In this document: positions 1 to 5,476 of the stretch, piece by piece
Position numbering within the stretch: the stretch's first letter is position 1
How the letters are laid out: every line of letters begins with the position of its first letter
The notes under the pieces: generated by a model
The model's input: only the letters and a program-made list of their open reading frames with translations
What the model was told of the DNA's origin: nothing
Database searches by the model: none
Source: Candidatus Brocadiia bacterium
GTDB lineage: Bacteria > Planctomycetota > PUPC01 > DSUN01
Direction of reading: 5' to 3'
NCBI GenBank assembly: GCA_016782825.1
Contig: JADHXT010000097.1
Coordinates: 1-10,279 of the forward strand
DNA: 10,279 nucleotides
Program-made: the position numbers and the translations under genes

Positions 1-311
1 AGGAAATAGCGGACCATCCCACCCATGACCATGGCCACGATGTCGCCTGCCTGCCGCTCGAATCTCTTGTATCCGCCCCGGAAGGACACGTCGCCGGTAC
101 TGCTGTTTGCCTGAACGACGTGCGGCGACACGACCCCGCACCGGGCCGCGGCGAATGCCGCGTATTGCGCCAGGATGTGAGACACCAGCAGGAACACCAC
201 GCCCATGGCGAACAGAAACAGGAACATGATCACCGGCAGCATGGCCGCCGTCTCCAGTGTCACTTGGCCTCGGCGCTTCGCGCAACGGAATGTCCAGCGC
301 TTCGTCTTCAT
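1..311 (-). CDS. TadE-like pilus assembly protein (partial, runs off left edge)
   Basis: The frame is open from the ATG at 311 to the window edge, giving 103 residues without a stop. The N-terminus is basic (MKTKRWTFRCAKRRG) and leads into GQVTLE, where Gly15 is followed by Glu at +5, the class III/pseudopilin processing pattern. A hydrophobic segment at about residues 22-44 follows, then the alanine-rich HILAQYAAFAAAR stretch typical of TadE/TadG proteins. Known family role: minor pseudopilin or assembly protein of the Tad (tight adherence) pilus, inserted in the inner membrane and processed by the prepilin peptidase. The start overlaps the stop of the upstream prepilin peptidase gene (ATGA), which indicates translational coupling within one operon. 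The C-terminal part is outside the window, so TadE cannot be separated from TadF or a longer TadG-like protein. Confidence 0.8.
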   Translation of the reverse strand, partial: MKTKRWTFRCAKRRGQVTLETAAMLPVIMFLFLFAMGVVFLLVSHILAQYAAFAAARCGVVSPHVVQANSSTGDVSFRGGYKRFERQAGDIVAMVMGGMVRYF

Positions 312-808
312 ACGTAGACCATTGACCAAAGGGTGCCTGCGGCGATCGCCACGCCGTAAGGGACCAGCACGGGTTCCGGCTTCTGGGGCATGGCGGCGCT
401 CCGGCGCAGCTTGTGCAGCAGCCGCCGGGCGCAGGTGCCCAGGCGGTTCGTCCACACCCCCACGATGAACGCCTCCACTGCCCCGGCGATCGCGGTCAGC
501 AGTAGGACAGCCACGACGTGCGGATAGCCCACCATCGCGCCCACGCCGGCCACCAGCTTCACGTCGCCGAGCCCCATGGCTCCCAGCAGCGCCAGGAGCC
601 CGAACGCGGTGAGGCCAACGACAAGGCCGTGCACCGCTCGCACAAGACCCGGCAGCCCTGCGTGATGATAGCCGAGCGCGAGCCCGAGGACCATCAGGGG
701 AACCGACACCCAGTCGGGGATTCGCCCGTACCGCACGTCTGTGTAAACCGCCGTCACCACGGCTGCGGCCACGATGACGCACACGCTCAGGTTTGCTGCC
801 GCATGCAT
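308..808 (-). CDS. A24-family prepilin peptidase, TadV/CpaA type
   Basis: A 166-residue polytopic membrane protein. The first catalytic aspartate is Asp24 in YTDVRYGRIPD, and the second is Asp82 in the GxGD block MGLGDVKL (residues 78-85). These are the two aspartates of the aspartic prepilin peptidase family. Hydrophobic segments lie at about 7-22, 34-48, 57-77, 84-118 and 148-165, and the C-terminus has the family's VPYGVAIAAG block. The length fits the small Tad-type enzymes, which lack the N-terminal methylase domain of PilD. Its role is to cleave leader peptides of Flp pilins and pseudopilins at the cytoplasmic face of the inner membrane. The likely ribosome site is GGAGG, 10 nt before the ATG. 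It sits between the pilin genes and the TadE-like gene, and its stop overlaps the next start. Its substrates may include the pilin-like leaders encoded further right at 3406, 3715 and 5477 (inference). Confidence 0.9.
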   Translation of the reverse strand: MHAAANLSVCVIVAAAVVTAVYTDVRYGRIPDWVSVPLMVLGLALGYHHAGLPGLVRAVHGLVVGLTAFGLLALLGAMGLGDVKLVAGVGAMVGYPHVVAVLLLTAIAGAVEAFIVGVWTNRLGTCARRLLHKLRRSAAMPQKPEPVLVPYGVAIAAGTLWSMVYV

Positions 809-904
809 GGTTCAGCAGCCTCCGTGACGGCCTGAAATGGGAGCCGCGCCCCGACCGCAGGATTCCCTCTGTTCGGCCAAGGCGCCGCTCGCGGGCACAG
901 CGGG

Positions 905-938
905 GGCGGGGACAGGGGGGTGCTCACCTGTCCCCGCC
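905..938. terminator. 12-bp perfect inverted repeat between the pilin genes and the prepilin peptidase gene
   Basis: GGCGGGGACAGG (905-916) and CCTGTCCCCGCC (927-938) form a perfect 12-bp stem around a 10-nt loop. It starts 20 nt after the stop of the 69-aa pilin-like gene on the minus strand. There is no T-run on the distal side, so it is not a standard intrinsic terminator. It could be a partial terminator or an RNA-stabilising hairpin that keeps pilin mRNA high relative to the peptidase. It could also be a REP-like repeat: the GGGGACAGG/CCTGTCCCC core resembles repeats I recall as scattered in some planctomycete-type genomes. The hairpin is seen; its function is inferred. Confidence 0.5.
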
Positions 939-958
939 GCGAGGTCTTGCGGCCACGA

Positions 959-1168
959 CTACGCGTGCTGCGTGAAGGCGTCCCTCAGCCAGGTGAAGAT
1001 CTGAGGAACGAAGGTCCCGAGCTCTGTCTTGAAGAGCTTCACGCCGACCACGGCGAGAATCGCGCCGACGACGATCACGATGACCCAACTGATCACCTCG
1101 CCCTTGTTCTTCCGCCGACGCAGGCGTCCCAGAAGGCTCGCCCCCATCGCTTTCACAGGCATGAACAT
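959..1168 (-). CDS. Small pilin-like membrane protein in the Tad operon (69 aa)
   Basis: A 69-residue protein with a basic N-terminus (LLGRLRRRKNKG), then GEVISWVIVIV and one hydrophobic helix at about residues 25-45, then an amphipathic tail. The start at 1168 has AGGAGG 7 nt upstream; Met3 at 1162 would be too far from it. The gene begins 26 nt after the Flp pilin stop, so the two are co-transcribed. The protein resembles a pilin leader, but Trp sits at +5 after the glycine (Gly23) where classic Flp pilins have Glu. I recall small RGDVxxWVLV proteins in actinobacterial Tad clusters. The same arrangement, NRGDVVTWVLVIAVAAIL, forms the N-terminus of the three cassette proteins at 3406, 3715 and 5477, so this is the likely stand-alone relative of that domain. 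It is missed if the longer open frame from 1483 is used. Confidence 0.75.
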   Translation of the reverse strand: MFMPVKAMGASLLGRLRRRKNKGEVISWVIVIVVGAILAVVGVKLFKTELGTFVPQIFTWLRDAFTQHA

Positions 1169-1194
1169 GACCCTTCCTCCTAGCAAAAGCCACC

Positions 1195-1407
1195 TCACGG
1201 AAACATCGGCGACAACGTGTCGCCGATTCCTTGGCCCATCGGGGCAAAGACAAACGAAACGAACCCGAATGCGACCAAGCCAGCCAGTGCCAAACCCAGC
1301 GCGAGCACCACGTACTCGACGAGAGCGGCACCACGTGCGGTGACTCGGGAGGAGGCCCGCAGGAAGCAGCCGATGTGCCGGATCGGTGTGAGACCCGTTC
1401 GTCGCAC
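1195..1407 (-). CDS. flp: Flp-family type IVb pilin precursor (70 aa)
   Basis: The mature-domain signature is clear: RVTARG followed by AALVEYVVLALGLALAG. Gly26 is the cleavage residue, with Glu31-Tyr32 at +5/+6, the hallmark of Flp pilins. One hydrophobic helix covers about residues 28-54, and the protein ends soon after. The leader of about 26 residues is basic. I chose the GTG at 1407 because AGGAGG lies 9 nt upstream and the start falls after the predicted promoter; the longer open frame reaching 1932 crosses that promoter and is not credible. Known role: the major structural subunit of the Tad/Flp pilus, processed by the TadV-type peptidase encoded at 308-808. It is the first gene of the visible operon and is followed 26 nt later by the 69-aa pilin-like gene. 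Confidence 0.85.
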   Translation of the reverse strand: MRRTGLTPIRHIGCFLRASSRVTARGAALVEYVVLALGLALAGLVAFGFVSFVFAPMGQGIGDTLSPMFP

Positions 1408-1489
1408 GGCCAACTCCCTCCTCGTTCGCCCGGAGCAGCGGATGGCGGACCGTCCCGTCCCCCACTTGCCCTTTGGGCGACACCGCAGT

Positions 1490-1518
1490 AGACTAGCGCT
1501 TGACCCCGACCGTGTCAA
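1490..1518 (-). promoter_or_regulatory. Sigma70-type promoter of the Tad pilus operon
   Basis: On the minus strand, TTGACA (1513-1518) is followed by a 17-nt spacer and TAGTCT (1490-1495). The -35 is a full consensus match and the -10 keeps TA...T. The predicted start is near 1483, about 76 nt before the GTG of the Flp pilin. The motif ends the divergent region shared with the sigma factor gene. Confidence 0.6.
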
Positions 1519-1825
1519 TGCTTTTTCGGAGGTCGCCTGCTCGCCTCGCCCCCATTCAGTGGTGGCTTGGCGGTTGGCTCTCGGTTCGGCGGTCAGCGGC
1601 TTGGTCAGCTTTGTCATCATCTGGCTCCTTGCCTCCACCTGTGGATACGCAACGCGGCGGCGGGTCCTGCGCAGCGAAAAAAACCCTTCCGCCCAACGTC
1701 CCGTCGCAGATTGCCTCGCCGGTAGCATTGAAGCGCGCTTGACGGCTGGGCCAGAACGCGTAAGCTGGGGCCTAACACCCATTTGGGGGACGGGAATAGT
1801 GGCCAGGTGGCGCGATGAAACCGAC
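1496..1825. promoter_or_regulatory. Divergent intergenic region between pilus operon and sigma factor gene
   Basis: About 330 nt without a credible gene. It holds the pilus promoter on the minus strand and, for the plus strand, TTGACG (1739-1744), a 16-nt spacer and TAAGCT (1761-1766), a plausible promoter for the sigma factor gene with a leader of roughly 50 nt. An A-run lies at about 1676-1683. Open frames across this region on both strands are extensions of neighbouring genes in the wrong place rather than genes. Confidence 0.4.
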
Positions 1826-2626
1826 ATGGGCGGCGAGAACCGGGGCTTCGAAGAAACCCTCTGGAATGTTGTCCAAGATGCGCAGTCGGACGACCCCGCC
1901 CGACAGCAAAAGGCCCTGAACGAGCTCGCCACGCTCTACTGGAAGCCCGTCTATTGCTACCTCCGCCGCAGAGGCCACCGCAACGAGGCGGCCAAGGACC
2001 TCACCCAGGGCTTTCTCGCCGACATCGCACTGGACGGGGGGCTGATCCAGGGCGCCGACCCGCAGAAGGGGCGTTTCCGCACCTTCCTGCTCACCGCCCT
2101 GGACCACTATGCCGTCAGCCAACACCGCAAGGAAACTGCCCAGAAGCGCATGCCGCCCGGGGGCCTGGCCAGCCTGGACGACACCGAGTCCCTCGATCTG
2201 CCTCCCGACCTCGAGACGGCCACACCCAGCCAAGCCTTCGACTACGCATGTGCAACAGAGGTGCTCGACCGTGTCCTCGCGGAATTGCGGCAGGAACACG
2301 AGCAGAACAATGAAATGATGTATTGGGAGCTCTTTGTCACCAGGTTCCTCCATCCCATCCGCTACGGTGCGCAGCCTCCGCCCCTTCAGACACAGTGCCG
2401 CGAGCTTGGCATCGCCGACCCAAAAGATGCGTCGAACATCGTGACCACCGTGAAACGCCGCTTCGGAGCCGCGCTTCGCCGACACTTTCGTCAGTTCGTG
2501 CAGACCGACGAGGACGTGCAGGAAGAAATCGACAGGCTCATGACCGAGCTTTCCGGGCGGCCCGCAGGACCGAGCCCCGCGCCGCGTATCCATACACGGA
2601 GGCAAAACACGTCCGACGATGGATGA
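1826..2626 (+). CDS. ECF-like RNA polymerase sigma factor, planctomycete type
   Basis: A 266-residue cytoplasmic protein. Residues 7-16 (GFEETLWNVV) match the usual opening of this family. Sigma region 2 follows at about 31-67, with LYWKPVYCYLRRRGHRNEAAKDLTQ and then GFL. KGRFRTFLLTALDHY at 81-95 is the strongly conserved block seen in planctomycete ECF-like factors. A linker rich in Asp/Pro (115-135) leads to a region-4-like helix-turn-helix at about 187-222. The start at 1826 matches the family N-terminus; a GTG at 1799 is possible, and the long upstream extension is rejected. The only nearby ribosome site is AGGTGG, about 15 nt away, so translation may be weak. Many relatives sit beside Ser/Thr kinase genes, but here the partner is a 167-aa helical protein overlapping by 8 nt. 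Its target promoters are unknown; the cassette genes just downstream are candidates. Confidence 0.85.
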   Translation: MGGENRGFEETLWNVVQDAQSDDPARQQKALNELATLYWKPVYCYLRRRGHRNEAAKDLTQGFLADIALDGGLIQGADPQKGRFRTFLLTALDHYAVSQHRKETAQKRMPPGGLASLDDTESLDLPPDLETATPSQAFDYACATEVLDRVLAELRQEHEQNNEMMYWELFVTRFLHPIRYGAQPPPLQTQCRELGIADPKDASNIVTTVKRRFGAALRRHFRQFVQTDEDVQEEIDRLMTELSGRPAGPSPAPRIHTRRQNTSDDG

Positions 2627-3122
2627 GAACCACGAGGAAACCACATTCGGCATGACCGGCGAGCAGATCAGCCGCTTGCTCGCCTTCGCACTCGAGCCCA
2701 CTTCGCCATCCGACGAGGACTCGCCCGAGCTATCGCGCACGGCCCGCGAGGCGCTCGGCGACCTGCTCAGCCAGCCGCTCCCCTCGCGGCTCCTGCCGTC
2801 CGGCCTCCGCGCGGGCGGGCAGTCCGTTCAGGAACTGCTCCAGAACCCGCGAACGCCCCTGCGAGTGCTGAAAGCCGTCAAAGAACACGGCAAGGCGCTG
2901 TCGCGTCGGGCTGACCATCGGACTGAATCCATCGCCGCCACCATCGTGTACTACGCCGCCATTGCCTGCGCCCGTCTGTTCCACGCCCAGATGATCAGCG
3001 ACCAGCCGGTCGAGAGGCTGGCGGACGTCTTTGGCACTCAGGCCAAACGGCGCTGGGTCCCTGCCGAGCTACGTGAGGTCTTCGCCAAGGCAAAGGTGCT
3101 GGTGCAGTCGGCCAACCGGTAA
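2619..3122 (+). CDS. Hypothetical helical protein co-translated with the sigma factor (167 aa)
   Basis: Not assigned to a named family. The start overlaps the sigma factor stop by 8 nt, and no close ribosome site is present (GGAGG lies 16 nt upstream), so translational coupling is likely. The N-terminal 65 residues are acidic and loop-rich. The middle (about 75-125) is predicted helical, with PLRVLKAVKEHGKALSRR followed by ESIAATIVYYAAIACARLFH. The C-terminal 40 residues include a WVPAELREVFAKAK helix. There is no signal peptide and no clear membrane segment; the alanine/tyrosine-rich helix looks amphipathic. I recall similar uncharacterised proteins, with a YYAAIA block and a W-x-P-x-EL ending, next to sigma factors in planctomycete genomes, but cannot confirm it here. 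Possible roles include a soluble anti-sigma or accessory factor. Function is unknown. Confidence 0.75.
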   Translation: MDENHEETTFGMTGEQISRLLAFALEPTSPSDEDSPELSRTAREALGDLLSQPLPSRLLPSGLRAGGQSVQELLQNPRTPLRVLKAVKEHGKALSRRADHRTESIAATIVYYAAIACARLFHAQMISDQPVERLADVFGTQAKRRWVPAELREVFAKAKVLVQSANR

Positions 3123-3405
3123 GACCGCGCGAGGCCGCTCCCTCTCCGCTTCCTGCTCGCCGAGCGGAGCCCGTCGGCGAAGCGGCCACCCTTCCCATCA
3201 CTCCCGATGATGCCTCACTCGCCCGAGCGCGGGGGATAGCCGCCCGGCGCGCTCGGCCGGCGCCGCGCGCGCCTCTCGCCGACCGGGCGCAGGATCGAGC
3301 CCGCCTTTGCGTATAGAGGAGTGACTGAGGCAGCCGCCGGATCGTGTCAAGCCGGGGCCGGCGGCCCCCCCGAGGCCGCAAGCCTGCTGAGAGGGAGCAT
3401 CCGCT
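3123..3405 (+). promoter_or_regulatory. Intergenic region with the leader element of cassette 1
   Basis: Up to about 3261 the DNA is unique. It holds an imperfect hairpin after the sigma operon: TCGCCGA (3157-3163) with TCGGCGA (3174-3180), flanked by CCGCT/AGCGG. This could be a weak terminator, though it lacks a T-run. From 3262 to the ATG at 3406 the sequence is the repeated cassette leader. It contains TATAGA (3312-3317), a possible -10, and the ribosome site GAGGGAG at 3391-3397. I see no good -35 at the matching distance. Confidence 0.45.
3262..3405 (+). repeat. Cassette leader repeat, copy 1
   Basis: This 144-nt stretch aligns without gaps to 5333-5476 with about eleven mismatches by eye. 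It includes GCGCAGGATCGAGC, TTTGCGTATAGAGGAGTGAC, GGATCGTGTCAAGCC and AGCCTGCTGA before the ribosome site. In both copies TATAGA lies exactly 94 nt before the ATG. The similarity continues into the coding region, so the repeat unit is promoter plus N-terminal domain. Confidence 0.8.
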
Positions 3406-3699
3406 ATGAAACCATCCTGCCGCCCCGGCATTCTGTGGCGACTCCGACGCGGGAGAACGAACCGCGGCGGTCTCGTCACGTGGGTTCTCGTCATCGCCGT
3501 GGCGGCGGCTCTCTCCGTTGTCGCCTGCCGCGTCCTGATCAACGAAGTGTGTGCGATCATGCGCACTGTAGTCATGATCTCCCGCCACCCGTCCCCCTTT
3601 TGCGCCTATGATGGCGAGAGCTCCCGGCTGCCCTGTGGCCCCCGGCCCGTCGTGAGGCGGCCGCCCGATCGTGTCAAGGCGGGCCCGCGAGCCTGCTGA
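3406..3699 (+). CDS. Cassette 1: short or degenerate pilin-leader protein (97 aa)
   Basis: Residues 1-44 match the leader domain of the two long cassette proteins: GILWRLRRGRTNRG, then LVTWVLVIAVAAALSVV, a single transmembrane helix at about 23-42. After that the match weakens, with about eight codons missing in frame relative to cassette 2. It recovers briefly at PF...DGESS and then ends. The last residues (about VVRRPPDRVKAGPRAC) are encoded by DNA equivalent to the untranslated leader of cassette 2, and the stop at 3697 is the TGA of its conserved AGCCTGCTGA. So the C-terminal domain appears to have been deleted and the frame reads into the next cassette's leader. The DV after the glycine, conserved elsewhere, is LV here. 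It may still make a short membrane protein like the 69-aa one, or may be a remnant. Confidence 0.55.
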   Translation: MKPSCRPGILWRLRRGRTNRGGLVTWVLVIAVAAALSVVACRVLINEVCAIMRTVVMISRHPSPFCAYDGESSRLPCGPRPVVRRPPDRVKAGPRAC

Positions 3700-3714
3700 A
3701 AGGGAGCGTCCGCG
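3651..3714 (+). repeat. Cassette leader repeat, shortened copy 2
   Basis: About 60 nt related to the 3' part of the other two leaders, with GTGAGGCGGCCGCC, GATCGTGTCAAGGC and GAGCCTGCTGAAAGGGAGC. Roughly 20 nt are missing between the last two blocks, and the TATAGA part is absent. Cassette 2 may therefore depend on the cassette 1 promoter, with AAAGGGAG as its ribosome site. Confidence 0.65.
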
Positions 3715-5244
3715 ATGAGCCCATCCTACCGGGCCGGCATTCTGTGGCGACTCCGACGCGGGAGGACGAACCGCGGCGACGTTGTGACATGGGTTCTCGT
3801 CATCGCCGTAGCGGCGATCCTCTCCATCGTCGTCTGTCGCCTCTTCAGCAGCCAACTGCCTGCGTTGGCGCGCACGATCTTCGGCACCCTTGAGGAACTG
3901 ATGCGTGGCAAGACGGGCAGTGCCCCGTTCGGCGGCGCTCATGATGGCCAGAGCTCTCACGTGCCCCATGGCGCCCTCAGCCCATGGTCAGGAGCCACAC
4001 AGCCCGGCTTCGCGTGCGGCTCTTCCGGGTCCGGAGCAAGTGGCATCGCAGGAGCAGGCGCTGATGCCTTGCTGGCCGGGCCGCTGGCGTCGCTGGGCGC
4101 CGGTGCGTTGCAGGTAGGACAGCCGGCCCCCGCCCCCTACGAGCGGCGCACCGCCAATCCGGCGTCGAACAGCGACCACGGCACGCAAGGCGAGATCGTC
4201 CGCCGGACCCACACGGCCACACCATCGGCTCAGCCCGCGACGCCTCTCTCAGAGCGGTTGCCTCTCACGAGTGGATGGGACCTGTCTGTGGTCGACGAGC
4301 CCACGCATGATTGGGCAAGGCCAGTGGCCGATTGGAACGACAATGGCGGCAATGAGGATCTCGGGACCCTGGATGGGCTATTGCCGTACGCGGGCGTTAC
4401 CGGGCTGGACGCGTTCGGCACAGCCTGGAAGGCGACAGCCGAACTGGGGTCGAGCGGCGCTGCACTGCTCAAGGAGCTGGGCCCGGTCGGGAAGGCCGTG
4501 GGCAACCTGGGCGCCATAGGCACCGCGGTCACAACTCTGTTTGACGCAGCCGAACTCCAGAATGCGAAGAGCGCCGACGAGTTCGCCGATGCCACGAACC
4601 GCCTCATCAGGAACTCGTTCACTGGCATCGTTGGGTGGGCGAGTGGGGGTGCCGTGGCGGCGACCGTTGCAGCGCACACCTCGTTCACAGGGTTCGGCGC
4701 GGTGGTTGCCGGCGGCGTCGCGGGTGTTGTGAGTGGACTGGGAGCTTCGTGGGCGGCCGGCGAGGCATACGACCGGCTCGGCGGGCCACAGATCGTTGAG
4801 AAGTGGGCAAAGGAGCACTGGCGGCCAGCGCAGGAAGAGGCGAAGCAACGGCAGTACGCGAAGTGGGCGGACGACATGTTGAGGGATCGAGCTCTCTTCC
4901 CTCGAGCGGACACCATTCAGTGCCCCAACCCCTACCTGGCGGAGGGGACTTGTGGTGAGGAGGTGGTGCCCCCATCGTACCCCGGCGATGATCTGCCAAC
5001 GTGGGACGCTAATCTCTATGAACAGATGGCGGCGAGCCAGCCAGCAAGTACCATCATGACACCCTGGCAGGGACCTCCGCTTGCGTCTGGTTCCGCCTTG
5101 GACTGGCTACGCACGGGGGGGCATAGCGTCCTGCTTGAAGGCCCCACGGCAAACGCGGCTCGAACCTTTACGTTCCTGCCATCCTGTTTGCAGTTCGGGA
5201 AGTCGTTGAGTGACACTCGAGGCGACCAAGTAATAGGTCCCTGA
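3715..5244 (+). CDS. Cassette 2: pilin-leader protein with glycine-zipper domain and unique C-terminal tail (509 aa)
   Basis: Order of parts: basic N-terminus (1-20); Gly21-Asp-Val-Val-Thr-Trp and a transmembrane helix (about 23-44); short helix LPALARTIFGTLEELM (48-63); Gly/Ser/Ala-rich linker (about 66-135); a Pro/Thr-rich polar region (136-220); then a helical domain (225-395). That domain has FDAAELQNAKSADEFADA (276-293), a glycine-zipper hydrophobic stretch (303-345) and GLGASWAAGEAYD (341-353). A tail from about 395 carries three cysteines (403, 413, 491) and has no counterpart in cassette 3. Residues 1-130 align without gaps to cassette 3, after which the two diverge. The start has AAAGGGAG 8 nt upstream. 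The leader resembles the 69-aa Tad-operon protein. The glycine-zipper part recalls membrane-inserting segments of tape-measure proteins and secreted effectors. I cannot name the family; a surface or secreted, membrane-active protein is an inference. Confidence 0.75.
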   Translation: MSPSYRAGILWRLRRGRTNRGDVVTWVLVIAVAAILSIVVCRLFSSQLPALARTIFGTLEELMRGKTGSAPFGGAHDGQSSHVPHGALSPWSGATQPGFACGSSGSGASGIAGAGADALLAGPLASLGAGALQVGQPAPAPYERRTANPASNSDHGTQGEIVRRTHTATPSAQPATPLSERLPLTSGWDLSVVDEPTHDWARPVADWNDNGGNEDLGTLDGLLPYAGVTGLDAFGTAWKATAELGSSGAALLKELGPVGKAVGNLGAIGTAVTTLFDAAELQNAKSADEFADATNRLIRNSFTGIVGWASGGAVAATVAAHTSFTGFGAVVAGGVAGVVSGLGASWAAGEAYDRLGGPQIVEKWAKEHWRPAQEEAKQRQYAKWADDMLRDRALFPRADTIQCPNPYLAEGTCGEEVVPPSYPGDDLPTWDANLYEQMAASQPASTIMTPWQGPPLASGSALDWLRTGGHSVLLEGPTANAARTFTFLPSCLQFGKSLSDTRGDQVIGP

Positions 5245-5332
5245 AACGTGCTGTCTTTTCGACGACTCCCCCGCACGAACGAAGAGTCCACCACCCGTTG
5301 CGCGTGTCCACCGAGTTGTGTGCCGACCCGTG

Positions 5333-5476
5333 GCCGCGCGCGTTTCTCGCCGAGCGGGCGCAGGATCGAGCGCGCCTTTGCGTATAGAGGAGTGACTGAG
5401 GTAGCCGCCGGATCGTGTCAAGCCGAGGCCGGTGGCCCTCCCGAGGCCGCAAGCCTGCTGAAAGGGAGCATCCACA
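5333..5476 (+). repeat. Cassette leader repeat, copy 3
   Basis: Ungapped copy of 3262-3405 at an offset of 2071 nt, the same offset as between the two ATG codons. It keeps TATAGA (5383-5388), GATCGTGTCAA and the ribosome site AAAGGGAG. The 88 nt before it, after the cassette 2 stop, are unique and hold nothing I recognise. Confidence 0.8.

Noticed and set aside
1217..1825. Long N-terminal extension of the sigma factor frame (about 200 extra residues)
   Set aside because: It lies antisense to the Flp pilin gene and crosses the pilus promoter; sigma family similarity begins only at about 1844.
1195..1932. 245-aa minus frame containing the Flp pilin
   Set aside because: Only the last 70 codons look like a protein; the upstream part crosses the promoter and the sigma factor gene. 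A GTG at 1407 has a good ribosome site.
1772..2740. 322-aa minus frame opposite the sigma factor
   Set aside because: Antisense shadow of a well-supported coding region; no recognisable domains.
2995..3969. 324-aa minus frame across cassettes 1 and 2
   Set aside because: It spans two genes and a leader on the other strand, and repeats only because the underlying cassettes repeat. Low-complexity Arg/Ala/Gly composition.
3262..5476. CRISPR-like or short tandem repeat array
   Set aside because: The repeats are long gene-sized cassettes with coding continuity, not short regularly spaced repeats with spacers.
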